Shown here in pieces: positions 17,652 through 27,762 of a stretch of DNA of 27,941 nucleotides (within the stretch, counting starts at the first letter, position 1; the number at the start of each line of letters is the position of its first letter). The DNA is from an uncultured Erwinia sp. (GTDB taxonomy: Bacteria; Pseudomonadota; Gammaproteobacteria; Enterobacterales; Enterobacteriaceae), in the NCBI GenBank assembly GCA_946221915.1, contig CAMIKG010000058.1, forward strand, positions 1 through 27,941, written 5' to 3'. The notes below the pieces were generated by a model, which saw only the letters and a program-made list of their open reading frames with translations, ran no database searches and was not told the origin of the DNA. The position numbers and the translations under genes were made by a program.

Positions 17652-18557
17652 TTAAACGTCCTGACGTAACGCCTGGCGAATAAAGCCGCCATTCTGCTGG
17701 AGCAGATCGCGCGCTTCACTGGCCGACAGCTGCGCCAGCAGCATCACAATCGCGGTTTTACAGTGACCATTGCAGTCAGCCAGCGCCTGCTGCGCAGCCT
17801 GCTCATCGCAACCCGTCGCCTGCACCACGATATTGACCTGACGCTGCACCAGCTTCTTATTGGTCGCTTCCACATCCACCATCAGGTTGCCATACACTTT
17901 GCCGCTGCGGATCATCGCGCCGGTGGTCAGCATATTCAGCACCAGTTTTTGCGCCGTTCCCGCTTTCATGCGCGAAGAGCCGGTGACCACTTCCGGCCCG
18001 ACGACCGGCGTCAGCGCGATTTCCGCCGCACGCGCCATCGCGCTTTCCGGGTTGCAGGTCAGCGCGACGGTGGTGGCGCCCAGCTGACGCGCATACTCCA
18101 GCGCTGCCAGCGCATACGGCGTGCGACCACTGGCAGCGATCGCCACCAGCACATCGTGATCGGTGAAGTTCAGCGCCTGCAGATCCGCCACGCCCATTTC
18201 GCGGTTGTCTTCGGCGTTTTCCACCGCCTGCAGAATTGCTTTATGTCCACCGGCGATCAGCGCCACCACCTGTTCTGGCGGAGTTCCGTAGGTTGGCGGG
18301 CACTCACTTGCATCAAGGATTCCCAGCCGACCCGAGGTGCCCGCTCCGGCATAGATTAGCCGTCCGCCACGCTGGAACGCGGCCGTGATCGCGTCCACCG
18401 CGCGGGCAATCTGTGGCACGATCGCCTCGACGGCCAGCGCCACTTTTTTATCTTCGTCATTAATGACGCGCAGCATCGCTTCGGTTGGCAGCTCATCAAT
18501 ATGTTCACTGGCAGGGTTACGTCCTTCGGTAATCATGCCGCCAAGATCAATTTTCAT
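17652..18557 (-). CDS. murQ: N-acetylmuramic acid 6-phosphate etherase MurQ
   Basis: A 301-aa cytoplasmic enzyme that cleaves the D-lactyl ether of MurNAc-6-phosphate to give GlcNAc-6-phosphate and D-lactate in cell-wall recycling. It has the SIS sugar-phosphate fold with the family blocks GGRLIYAGAGTSGRLGILDASECPPTYG, GIAASGRTPY-like IAASGRTPYALA, and EVVTGSSRMKAGTAQKLVLNM. Length equals the E. coli enzyme (298). I chose the ATG at 18555-18557, with GGAG 5 bases upstream, over a longer frame that reads back into the gltP terminator. The usual partner murP (PTS transporter) is not next to it. A dyad at 18582-18601 may be an operator. Confidence 0.95.
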   Translation of the reverse strand: MKIDLGGMITEGRNPASEHIDELPTEAMLRVINDEDKKVALAVEAIVPQIARAVDAITAAFQRGGRLIYAGAGTSGRLGILDASECPPTYGTPPEQVVALIAGGHKAILQAVENAEDNREMGVADLQALNFTDHDVLVAIAASGRTPYALAALEYARQLGATTVALTCNPESAMARAAEIALTPVVGPEVVTGSSRMKAGTAQKLVLNMLTTGAMIRSGKVYGNLMVDVEATNKKLVQRQVNIVVQATGCDEQAAQQALADCNGHCKTAIVMLLAQLSASEARDLLQQNGGFIRQALRQDV

Positions 18558-18581
18558 ACTCACTCCGCGCAAAAGTCTTCC

Positions 18582-18601
18582 CGGAATAATGAGAGATTCC
18601 G
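18582..18601 (-). promoter_or_regulatory. Dyad upstream of murQ, possible operator
   Basis: CGGAAT and ATTCCG are separated by 8 bases, 25 bases before the murQ start. Only about 55 bases lie between the gltP terminator and murQ, so promoter and operator must be compact. An RpiR-type (MurR) or other repressor could bind here. No regulator gene is nearby. Confidence 0.35.
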
Positions 18602-18612
18602 TGGGGATAAGC

Positions 18613-18642
18613 AAAAAAAACCCGTCCGGGGAGGACGGGTTT
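18613..18642 (-). terminator. Rho-independent terminator of gltP
   Basis: On the minus strand AAACCCGTCC (18642-18633) pairs with GGACGGGTTT (18627-18618) across CCCCG-type loop bases, and a run of eight T ends at 18613. It begins about 22 bases after the gltP stop and separates gltP from murQ, so murQ probably has its own promoter. Confidence 0.85.
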
Positions 18643-18664
18643 CTCACGCAATCAGTCGTCAGTG

Positions 18665-19969
18665 TTACGACGCGACCGCACGGGTGCGCAGGCTCAGTTC
18701 GTACTCCGCAGCCTGCTTATTATCGAACTGGTTTTCCCACTTGGCGATCACCAGCACAGCCAGCGCGTTACCAATCACGTTCAGCGCGGTACGCGCCATA
18801 TCCATGATACGGTCGACACCGGCAATAAAGGCCAGGCCTTCCAGCGGAATGCCCACGCTGCCGAGCGTGGCCAGCAGCACCACAAAGGAGACGCCCGGCA
18901 CACCGGCGATACCTTTCGAGGTGACCATCAGCGTCAGCACCAGGATAATTTCCTGACCGAGCGACAGGTCAATACCATACAGCTGGGCAATAAAGATCGC
19001 CGCAATGCTCTGGTACAGCGTCGAACCATCAAGGTTAAACGAGTAACCGGTCGGCACCACAAAGCTGGTGATCGACTTTGGCGCACCATAGGCTTCCATC
19101 TTCTCCATAATGCGCGGCAACACGGTTTCCGAGCTGGAGGTAGAGTACGCCAGAATCAGTTCATCCTTCAGGATGCGCATCAGGGTGGTGATGCGCAGCT
19201 TACACATACGCGCCACCAGGCCCAGCACCACGAAGGCAAAGAACAGGATCGCTGCATACACCAGGATCACCAGCTTCGCCAGCGGCCACAGGGAAGCAAA
19301 ACCAAAGTTGGCGATGGTCACCGAGATCAGCGCAAATACGCCCACCGGCGCATAACGCATAATCATATGCGTCACTTTAAACATCGCTTCCGAGGTGGAA
19401 CGGAACACTTTCAGCAACGGATCGCGGTGTTCAGACGGCAGCGACGACAGACCAAGGCCAAACAGCACCGAGAAGAAGATGATCGGCAGCATGTCACCTT
19501 TGGCGATCGCGGCGAAGATATTCGTCGGGATCAGGGACATAATGGTAATCACCAGACTGTGCGCACCGCTCTGCACCTGCTCGGTAGTGGCTTCGTATTT
19601 AGAGATGTCCACCGTTGCCAGCTTCGACATATCAATGCCGCTGCCAGGCTGAAACACATTGGCCAGGGTAATCCCTACCACGATGGCAATGGTGGTAATC
19701 ACTTCAAAATAAACAATGGTTTTGACACCAATACGACCCAGTTTTTTCGCATCGCCCACGCCGGCAATACCGACGATTAGCGTGGAAATCACTATCGGCA
19801 CGACGATCATTTTGATCAGATGGATAAAGATATCGCCAGCCGGGCTGAGAAAGTTAGTGACTAACCATTCACGCTGTTCTGGCTGATTATGCAGTACCGC
19901 TCCGACAATGATCCCCAGCACCAGCGCAATCAGAATTTGCCAGGCAAGGCTGATTTTTACACCTTTCAT
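18665..19969 (-). CDS. gltP: Glutamate/aspartate:proton symporter GltP
   Basis: A 434-aa inner-membrane carrier of the DAACS family that imports glutamate and aspartate with protons. Very close to E. coli GltP (437 aa) over its length: SLAWQIL at the start, LSPAGDIFIHLIKMIVVPIV, the serine-rich re-entrant loop AYSTSSSETVLPRI, the NLDGSTLYQSIAAIFIAQ segment and GIAGVPGVSFVVLLATLG. Alternating hydrophobic segments account for eight transmembrane helices and two hairpins. The ATG at 19967-19969 fits E. coli MKNIKFSLAWQ. AAGGA lies about 11 bases upstream, a rather long spacing. Open frame continues another 91 codons upstream but that part is not conserved in the family. It is divergent from acs. 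Confidence 0.95.
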   Translation of the reverse strand: MKGVKISLAWQILIALVLGIIVGAVLHNQPEQREWLVTNFLSPAGDIFIHLIKMIVVPIVISTLIVGIAGVGDAKKLGRIGVKTIVYFEVITTIAIVVGITLANVFQPGSGIDMSKLATVDISKYEATTEQVQSGAHSLVITIMSLIPTNIFAAIAKGDMLPIIFFSVLFGLGLSSLPSEHRDPLLKVFRSTSEAMFKVTHMIMRYAPVGVFALISVTIANFGFASLWPLAKLVILVYAAILFFAFVVLGLVARMCKLRITTLMRILKDELILAYSTSSSETVLPRIMEKMEAYGAPKSITSFVVPTGYSFNLDGSTLYQSIAAIFIAQLYGIDLSLGQEIILVLTLMVTSKGIAGVPGVSFVVLLATLGSVGIPLEGLAFIAGVDRIMDMARTALNVIGNALAVLVIAKWENQFDNKQAAEYELSLRTRAVAS

Positions 19970-20492
19970 AACGCTTAATTTCCTTAACAGAACCTCGCTT
20001 CCACGCACAGCATGCGGAAGGTTTACACTCAAGGGAGGCGGATAATTATCCAGTAAATCGAGGGTTATTAACGGTTGATGCCCGAGTTTTAGGCGCGTAA
20101 TCAGTACCATTTTCACTGCCATAAAAGCAACCCTTAGCGTCTTTACACTCAACAGAGTGTGAAAGAGAGCAGAAAATGCTGATACCTGACGGCAATCATA
20201 ACCAGCTGTTATAAAAAGAGTTATTTCGCTGATTTTTGGCATAGATATGCAGGTTTGTGCAATTAAGCGCCTGCACCGTTTGCTGTTTTTTTAGGCAGCA
20301 CAATTGGACCTTTCCTACAATTAACAACAGAAGATTCTCACCTTCCTGGCGCGGCAAGCCTGTAAAAACGCTGGAAATTTTATCTTGCACGTTTCTCGTG
20401 ATCTGTCGCGCAAAAAAGAAACAAAGACGGACCGCCATCTTTAATTAACCATTGATTGACATATCATTAACAAATTCCAAGAGGGAGCAGCC
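19970..20492. promoter_or_regulatory. Divergent gltP-acs intergenic region
   Basis: 523 bases containing both promoters and no gene I can support. On the gltP side the 11-mer TTTACACTCAA occurs twice (20022-20032 and 20142-20152). The second copy forms a hairpin with GAGTGTGAA (20155-20163). On the acs side TGCAGG (20249-20254 region) and CCTGCA flank TTTGTGCAATTAAGCG. acs in E. coli is controlled from a long upstream region by CRP and nucleoid proteins, and the size here would allow the same. Confidence 0.5.
20397..20412. promoter_or_regulatory. Possible CRP site upstream of acs
   Basis: CGTGATCTGTCGCGCA resembles the CRP consensus TGTGA-6-TCACA: 4 of 5 matches in the left half and 3 of 5 in the right. 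It is about 90 bases before the acs start. E. coli acs is CRP-activated. Confidence 0.4.
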
Positions 20493-22448
<1,956 letters not shown>

Positions 22449-22454
22449 CCCCAT

Positions 22455-22518
22455 CCCCTGCGCGTCACGCGCAGGGGGAATCAGACCATTATAAGAAACG
22501 CCCTGATCCGGGGGCGTT
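22455..22518 (+). other. Two hairpins between acs and yjcH
   Basis: CCCCTGCGCG (22455-22464) pairs with CGCGCAGGGG (22468-22477) across TCA, a perfect 10-bp stem. A second stem joins AACGCCC (22497-22503) and GGGCGTT (22512-22518). Neither is followed by a T-run. They may be partial terminators or mRNA processing and stability elements that set acs apart from yjcH-actP. Confidence 0.55.
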
Positions 22519-22584
22519 ATCGGCGCAGCCAGTTTGCGTTCGGCAGCCAGATAGCCTCCTGCACACAACCTCTGGAGATGCAGT

Positions 22585-22896
22585 ATGAGTGATGTTATCT
22601 ATCAACGGATCGAGAACAGTTCGATGTTCAAACAGCTGGTGCATAAACGCCAGTCCTTCGCGCTGTTGCTGTCCTCGATTATGCTGGTGCTGTACGTCGG
22701 TTTTATTTTACTTATCGCCTTCGCCCCCGGCTGGCTGGGCACGCCGCTGCATGAAGGCACCAATGTGACACGCGGGATACCGATTGGCGTGGGCCTGATT
22801 GTTATCTCTTTTGTGCTGACGGCCATCTATGTCTGGCGCGCAAACAGCGAGTTTGACCGACTGACTCAACAGATTCTCAGCGAGGTGAAAGGATGA
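22585..22896 (+). CDS. yjcH: DUF485 inner-membrane protein YjcH
   Basis: A 103-aa membrane protein with two hydrophobic segments (about residues 24-48 and 64-86), matching E. coli YjcH (104 aa). The biochemical role is not established. It is almost always encoded between acs and actP and is thought to assist the acetate permease. GGAG lies 8 bases before the ATG at 22585. Its TGA stop overlaps the actP ATG in the form ATGA (22893-22896), so the two are probably translationally coupled. Confidence 0.95.
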   Translation: MSDVIYQRIENSSMFKQLVHKRQSFALLLSSIMLVLYVGFILLIAFAPGWLGTPLHEGTNVTRGIPIGVGLIVISFVLTAIYVWRANSEFDRLTQQILSEVKG

Positions 22897-24554
22897 AAGC
22901 GCGTTATGCAGCCCTGGCAGCATTAACGCTGCTGCCTCTGTCGGCGCTGGCCGCCGATGCCATCTCCGGCGCGGTGCAGCAACGCACCACTAACTATGAA
23001 GCCATTATCATGTTTGTGGTGTTTGTTGCCGCCACTCTCGGCATCACTTACTGGGCATCGAAACGCACGCGTTCGCGCAAGGATTACTATACGGCGGGCG
23101 GTAATATCACCGGCTTTCAAAACGGGCTGGCGATGGCGGGCGACTATATGTCTGCGGCGTCCTTCCTCGGTATTTCCGCGCTGGTTTACGCCTCCGGTTA
23201 TGATGGCCTGATCTACTCACTCGGCTTCCTGGTCGGCTGGCCGCTGATCCTGTTTCTGATTGCGGAGCGTCTGCGCAACCTCGGGCGTTATACTTTCGCC
23301 GATGTGGCCTCCTATCGCCTGAAGCAAAAACCGATCCGCACCCTCTCCGCCTGCGGCTCGCTGGTGGTGGTGGCGCTGTATCTGATCGCCCAGATGGTCG
23401 GCGCCGGTAAACTGATTCAGCTGCTGTTTGGTCTCGATTATCACATCGCGGTGGTGCTGGTCGGTATTTTAATGGTGATGTATGTACTGTTTGGCGGTAT
23501 GCTGGCTACCACATGGGTACAGATTATCAAGGCCGTGCTGCTGCTATTTGGCGCGACCTTTATGGCTGTGATGGTGATGAAAACCGTCGGCTTCAGTTTC
23601 AATAACTTATTTACTGAAGCGATGGCGGTGCACCCGAAAGGCCAGGAAATTATGCGGCCCGGCGGGCTGGTGCATGATCCGATCTCGGCGCTCTCACTAG
23701 GACTGGGTCTGATGTTTGGCACCGCCGGTTTGCCGCATATTCTGATGCGCTTCTTTACCGTCAGCGATGCCCGTGAAGCGCGTAAAAGCGTGCTCTACGC
23801 CACCGGCTTTATGGGCTACTTCTACTTCCTCACCTTTATTATCGGCTTCGGTGCGATCCTGTTAGTGGGTGCTAACCCCGCGTTTAAAGATGCTGCTGGC
23901 GCACTGATTGGCGGCAACAATATGGCGGCAGTGCATCTGGCGGATGCGGTGGGTGGCAGCCTGTTCCTCGGCTTTATCTCAGCGGTGGCGTTCGCCACGA
24001 TTCTGGCGGTGGTCGCCGGTCTGACGCTGGCGGGCGCTTCCGCTGTGTCACACGACCTGTATGCCAGCGTGTTCCGTAAAGGCCAGGCCACCGAGCGCGA
24101 AGAGCTGCGCGTCTCCAAAATCACCGTGCTGATCCTCGGCGTGGTGGCGATTCTGCTGGGGATTATGTTTGAGAAGCAGAATATCGCCTTTATGGTGGGG
24201 CTGGCCTTCTCAATTGCCGCCAGCTGTAACTTCCCGATTATTTTGCTGTCGATGTACTGGTCGAAACTGACCACGCGCGGCGCAATGATTGGCGGCTGGC
24301 TGGGACTGTTAACGGCGGTGGTGTTGATGATTCTTGGCCCGACCATTTGGGTGCAGGTATTAGGTAACGCGACGCCAATCTACCCGTATGAGTATCCGGC
24401 GCTGTTCTCGATGCTGGCGGCGTTTATTGGTACCTGGCTGTTCTCGATTACCGATCACTCGGCGGAAGGCGCGCAGGAGCGGGATCGATTCCGTGCCCAG
24501 TTTGTTCGTTCGCAGACGGGCGTGGGGATTGAGCAGAGCAGTAAGGCGCATTGA
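22893..24554 (+). CDS. actP: Cation/acetate symporter ActP
   Basis: A 553-aa sodium:solute symporter (SSF) family permease for acetate and glycolate (E. coli ActP has 549 aa). The N-terminus looks like a signal peptide (ALAALTLLPLSALAADA), as in E. coli. SSF hallmarks include RTRSRKDYYTAGGNITGFQNGLAMAGDYMS near residue 60 and GTAGLPHILMRFFTV in the middle. Thirteen or so hydrophobic segments follow. The start overlaps the yjcH stop. It supplies acetate for Acs, which activates it. Confidence 0.96.
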   Translation: MKARYAALAALTLLPLSALAADAISGAVQQRTTNYEAIIMFVVFVAATLGITYWASKRTRSRKDYYTAGGNITGFQNGLAMAGDYMSAASFLGISALVYASGYDGLIYSLGFLVGWPLILFLIAERLRNLGRYTFADVASYRLKQKPIRTLSACGSLVVVALYLIAQMVGAGKLIQLLFGLDYHIAVVLVGILMVMYVLFGGMLATTWVQIIKAVLLLFGATFMAVMVMKTVGFSFNNLFTEAMAVHPKGQEIMRPGGLVHDPISALSLGLGLMFGTAGLPHILMRFFTVSDAREARKSVLYATGFMGYFYFLTFIIGFGAILLVGANPAFKDAAGALIGGNNMAAVHLADAVGGSLFLGFISAVAFATILAVVAGLTLAGASAVSHDLYASVFRKGQATEREELRVSKITVLILGVVAILLGIMFEKQNIAFMVGLAFSIAASCNFPIILLSMYWSKLTTRGAMIGGWLGLLTAVVLMILGPTIWVQVLGNATPIYPYEYPALFSMLAAFIGTWLFSITDHSAEGAQERDRFRAQFVRSQTGVGIEQSSKAH

Positions 24555-24559
24555 TCGAC

Positions 24560-24581
24560 AAGGCCGGGCATGCCCGGCCTT
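24560..24581 (+). terminator. Perfect palindrome after actP, operon terminator
   Basis: AAGGCCGGGC-AT-GCCCGGCCTT is a perfect 22-bp palindrome starting 5 bases after the actP stop and followed by AAAATATGC. The stem is strong but the T-tail is minimal (TT). It is the likely end of the acs operon. Confidence 0.65.
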
Positions 24582-24629
24582 AAAATATGCTGGCGACCGC
24601 AGGTGTCGCTTCAGGTTCGCAGCCTGCTC

Positions 24630-24732
24630 AGGGAACCCGCTCAGCTCCGGAAAGTCGCTTTTCGCCATCCCTGGCCGCTCGGCCCGCGCCGTCCCTGGCG
24701 CGGGACGCTTTCCTCCGCTGACCGGGTTCCCT
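24630..24732 (+). repeat. Palindromic intergenic element, copy A
   Basis: A 103-bp element with 16-base terminal inverted repeats: AGGGAACCCGCTCAGC at the left, and the right end is its complement with one mismatch. Inside are GGAAAG/CTTTCC arms, a GGCC-GCTC-GGCC hairpin and a CCCGCGCC/GGCGCGGG hairpin. The copy at 27763-27864 is the same element in opposite orientation. No coding capacity. It does not match the ERIC or REP consensus I know. Confidence 0.8.
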
Positions 24733-24816
24733 GCGCCTTAAGCTAATACGTTGCTGTCCATGCCTCGTGCACGTTGTACTGCCCGTGCCCACTTTTATGG
24801 AATGACAGCTATCAGA

Positions 24817-25359
24817 TTAGAAACGCAGTGACGCACCCGCGTAAGGGCCGTTCGCCAGCACATTGTCACCACGGCCATCTTTGCCATCCAGCGACAGATA
24901 TTTATAACCCACGCGCAGATTCAGCATCTGGAACGGCGTGAAGCTGATGCCGCCTGACGCTTCCTGGTAGCTGTCGATATGAGTGGAGAGGGATTCTGGC
25001 GCGTAATAGTATTCACCGTAAGCGGCAAACATCTTGCTCAGTGGTACCTGAACACCGCCGCCCACTGCGATAGCGTAGCCATCACTGGTGCTTTTCGGGT
25101 CGATATACATCGCTTTAACCGCCGGGGTAACGAAAGCAGGGCCCACCTGGAAGTTATAACCCAGACGCAGACCCGCGACTTTACCGTCATGATCGCTGCG
25201 CATCCAGTTACCCGACAGGCTCAGGCCCGGGGTGGTGGTGCCCATGCCGACATTAACGTTAGTGTAACGCTGACCCGCATCAATACTGCCTTCAATCGCC
25301 TGGGCGCTTCCGGCCAGCAGCAACATCGCCACACCGCTGCTCAACAAAAATTTATTCAT
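24817..25359 (-). CDS. yfaZ: YfaZ-family outer membrane protein
   Basis: A 180-aa protein of the same length as E. coli YfaZ, with a clear signal peptide ending SAQA (residues 1-21) and a C-terminal Phe (SLRF). The mature part is rich in alternating beta-strand sequence, as in a small outer-membrane barrel. Shared blocks are GYAIAVGGG, GEYYYAPESLS, YKYLSLDGKDG and NGPYAG. Function is not established; it is annotated as a porin-like protein. GGAG lies 7 bases before the ATG at 25357-25359. It is convergent with actP and is transcribed away from the right-hand element copy. Confidence 0.93.
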   Translation of the reverse strand: MNKFLLSSGVAMLLLAGSAQAIEGSIDAGQRYTNVNVGMGTTTPGLSLSGNWMRSDHDGKVAGLRLGYNFQVGPAFVTPAVKAMYIDPKSTSDGYAIAVGGGVQVPLSKMFAAYGEYYYAPESLSTHIDSYQEASGGISFTPFQMLNLRVGYKYLSLDGKDGRGDNVLANGPYAGASLRF

Positions 25360-25465
25360 TGCCGCACTCCATTGTTAACGGACTTTATTGTAGAGCCAGC
25401 ATGGTAAACGAACAAAAGCGTAATTAACAATCGGTTATGGCTGCATTTACGTTGCTTTTCACCGC

Positions 25466-26164
25466 TTACAACGTGGCCCACAGCAGATGGCCGATCAGCG
25501 GCGCCAGCAACACGGTCAGCACCCCGGATAACATCATCACCAGGCTGGAAACCACACCTTCCTGCTGCCCCAGCTCATAGGCTTTTGCCGTACCTGCACC
25601 GTGCGACGCCGCCCCAAAACCCGCGCCTTTCGCCAGTCCCTGCTTCACCGCCAGACGAAGAAACAGCAGATCGCCCACCGCCATGCCAAATACACCGGTA
25701 ATTACCACAAACAGCGCCACCAGATCGGGCTGCCCGCCCAGCTGCTTCGCGGCTTCCAGCGCAAACGGCGTGGTAATCGAACGTACCGCCAGACTGCGCT
25801 GGATCTCTTCCGGCAGCGTCAGCAAACGCGCCAGCCACACCGAACTGAGCACCGCCACCAGCGTGGCGGTCAGCACGCCCACTGTCAGTGACAGCCAGTG
25901 GCGGCGAATAATCGCCATGTTCTCATACACCGGCACGGCAAACGCCAGCGTCGCTGGCCCCAGCAACCACAGCAGCCAGCGGTTCTCACCGATATAGTCC
26001 TGCCACGAGATATGCGTCACCAGCAGCAGAACCACTAATACCAGCGGCGTCATCACCAGCGGCATCAGCAGCAGTTTACGCCAGCGACGGTACAGTGTTT
26101 TATTAAGGAAATAGACCAGCAGGGTGGCAACGAAGCAAATCACACTCAGGATAAAATCATTCAT
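25466..26164 (-). CDS. LrgB/CidB/YohK-family holin-like membrane protein
   Basis: A 232-aa integral membrane protein of the LrgB family (E. coli YohK has 231 aa). Seven or so hydrophobic segments surround the conserved features RSITTPFALEAAKQLGG and GFGAASHGAGTAKAYELGQQEG. The latter corresponds to the MGTASHALGTARCAELDYQEG motif of YohK. Partners of CidA/LrgA proteins influence murein hydrolase activity and, in some bacteria and plants, pyruvate or glycolate transport. Its ATG (26162-26164) overlaps the stop of the upstream CidA-type gene by 8 bases, indicating translational coupling. Confidence 0.92.
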   Translation of the reverse strand: MNDFILSVICFVATLLVYFLNKTLYRRWRKLLLMPLVMTPLVLVVLLLVTHISWQDYIGENRWLLWLLGPATLAFAVPVYENMAIIRRHWLSLTVGVLTATLVAVLSSVWLARLLTLPEEIQRSLAVRSITTPFALEAAKQLGGQPDLVALFVVITGVFGMAVGDLLFLRLAVKQGLAKGAGFGAASHGAGTAKAYELGQQEGVVSSLVMMLSGVLTVLLAPLIGHLLWATL

Positions 26165-26582
26165 CGCGCGCCTGCCTGCGTTGCGCCAGCCAGATTTCGA
26201 AACGATAGACCCGGTCTACCACCAGCGCAGTGGCACCGAGTACCAGCAAGGTACTGACGGCAATCACCAGAAAGATACGCCAGCCTTCCACCCGCAACAG
26301 CTGCGAGTAATTCACCACCGCCACCACCGCAGGCACAAAGAACAGCAACATTTCCGCCAGCAGCCAGCGCGAACCCGCACGCACCCAGTTTAGCGGCAGC
26401 ACGCGCAACATAATCAGCGCCAGCAGCAGCAACATGCCAACAATATTGGCCGGTAACGGCAGATGCAGCCAGGCCACCAGCTGTTCCGAAGCAATAAACA
26501 TTGCGGCATACAGCGCCACCTGCAATGGCACCTGTAAACGTTGCAGTCGTCCCGCACGCTGCGGTTGCAAAGCCAACGCCAT
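26157..26582 (-). CDS. CidA/LrgA-family holin-like protein
   Basis: A 141-aa membrane protein with four hydrophobic segments and a basic, charged C-terminus (RRQARDE), as in CidA/LrgA (YohJ) proteins. The family motif LPANIVGMLLLLALI is clear around residue 45, followed by FFVPAVVAVVNY. CidA forms holin-like oligomers in the inner membrane and acts together with the CidB/LrgB protein encoded directly after it. GAGGAAAA precedes the ATG at 26580-26582. Divergent from a LysR gene across about 100 bases, an arrangement like cidABC-cidR of firmicutes. Confidence 0.92.
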   Translation of the reverse strand: MALALQPQRAGRLQRLQVPLQVALYAAMFIASEQLVAWLHLPLPANIVGMLLLLALIMLRVLPLNWVRAGSRWLLAEMLLFFVPAVVAVVNYSQLLRVEGWRIFLVIAVSTLLVLGATALVVDRVYRFEIWLAQRRQARDE

Positions 26583-26622
26583 GATCTTTTCCTCTCAATA
26601 ACTTAACGCGGGCAATTATAAA

Positions 26623-26637
26623 ACGCTGCCAAAGCGT
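26623..26637. promoter_or_regulatory. Dyad in the cidA-lysR divergent promoter, candidate LysR box
   Basis: ACGCT-GCCAA-AGCGT is a perfect 5-bp dyad with a 5-base spacer, midway between the two divergent start codons. LysR regulators typically bind T-N11-A dyads in the shared promoter of the divergent target. This is the best such candidate in the 104-base gap. Confidence 0.5.
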
Positions 26638-26686
26638 GCATAAAATGAATTAAAATCATTGAAACTATGCCTTAAAGGAATGATTG

Positions 26687-27589
26687 ATGGACATCAGAGC
26701 GCTGCGCTACTTTGTCGAAGTGGTGCGCCAGCAAAGCTTCACCCGCGCGGCGGAGAAACTGTTTGTCACCCAGCCAACCATCAGCAAAATGCTGCGTCAG
26801 CTGGAAGATGAACTGGCATGCACGCTGCTGATCCGCGAAGGCCGCAAACTGCATCTGACCGACAGCGGCCAGGCGGTATACCAGCGCGGCCTGAGCATCA
26901 TTGAAGAATTCCGCCAGCTGGAAACCGAGATCAGTGATATCAACGAACTGAAAACCGGCGAACTGCGCCTCGGCATTCCCCCGATGGTGGGCATGCAGAT
27001 TGCCGGATCAATATCCGCCTTCCGCCAGCGCTACCCCGGTATCGAACTGAAAATTTCCGAATTCGGCGGCCTCGCCGGTCAACAGGCCGTGCTGTCCGGC
27101 AGCCTCGACCTGGCGCTGACGGCACTGCCGCTGGCAGAAGATATCCAGCTCAATACCCTGCCGCTAATGAGCCACCCGCTGTGCGTACTGGTTCCGCGCC
27201 AGGAGACATGGCTGCAGCGCAGCAGCATCGCGCTGGCGGAGCTGGCGGAACATCCGATCCTGATTTACAACGAGGAATTTTCGCTGAATCGCCAGCTGAT
27301 GCGCGCCTTCCAGCGCAGCGGATTTACCCCGCAGATTGCGGTGCGCAGCGGTCAGTGGGACTTTCTGGCAGCAATGGTGCAGGCAGGCATGGGCGTCGCC
27401 ATCCTGCCGGAGCCGATATGCCAGCGACTGGACAAACAGTCGTTGCTGTGGCTGCCGCTGGAATCGGAACTGGAATGGAAACTGGCGCTAATCTGGCGTG
27501 AAGGCAGCTACCTGTCGCGCAGCGCACAGGCATGGATCACCTGCTGCCGGGAGTTCTGGCCCGGTGAAACACCGACATTATCGGTGTGA
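26687..27589 (+). CDS. LysR-family regulator, CidR-like
   Basis: A 300-aa LysR-type transcription factor. The N-terminal winged helix-turn-helix is intact (MDIRALRYFVEVVRQQSF, then AAEKLFVTQPTISKMLRQLE). The linker helix and the two-lobed effector-binding domain follow (LRLGIPPMVG, LDLALTALPL, VQAGMGVAILPE). The divergent cidA-cidB pair makes CidR-type regulation likely; CidR of Gram-positives responds to acetate or pyruvate overflow. An acs-actP operon 2 kb away makes that suggestive, but the effector is not visible in sequence. I chose the ATG at 26687, with AAGGA 8 bases upstream; an adjacent TTG adds one codon. Confidence 0.9.
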   Translation: MDIRALRYFVEVVRQQSFTRAAEKLFVTQPTISKMLRQLEDELACTLLIREGRKLHLTDSGQAVYQRGLSIIEEFRQLETEISDINELKTGELRLGIPPMVGMQIAGSISAFRQRYPGIELKISEFGGLAGQQAVLSGSLDLALTALPLAEDIQLNTLPLMSHPLCVLVPRQETWLQRSSIALAELAEHPILIYNEEFSLNRQLMRAFQRSGFTPQIAVRSGQWDFLAAMVQAGMGVAILPEPICQRLDKQSLLWLPLESELEWKLALIWREGSYLSRSAQAWITCCREFWPGETPTLSV

Positions 27590-27650
27590 GATAACAGGCG
27601 AAAACACCTGCCCCCTGTCTATTGCTCACCAACGCAAATCATCCGATAAA

Positions 27651-27738
27651 CTGAAGAACTGAAGAACTGAAGAACTGAAAAACTGAAAAACTGAAAAACT
27701 GAAAAACTGGCAGACTGGCAGACTGGCAGACTGGCAAG
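27651..27738 (+). repeat. Tandem octamer array, eleven units in three variant blocks
   Basis: Eight-base units run without interruption: three CTGAAGAA, four CTGAAAAA, three CTGGCAGA and one CTGGCAAG. All keep CTG at the start. The blocks of identical variants point to local expansion by slippage. The array begins about 60 bases after the LysR stop, outside any supported gene. Confidence 0.95.
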
Positions 27739-27762
27739 CAGCAACTCATAAACCAACAGCGC

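Noticed and set aside
24630..24732. ERIC or REP element
   Set aside because: Length, terminal repeat and core do not match the ERIC consensus or the short REP palindrome as I know them.
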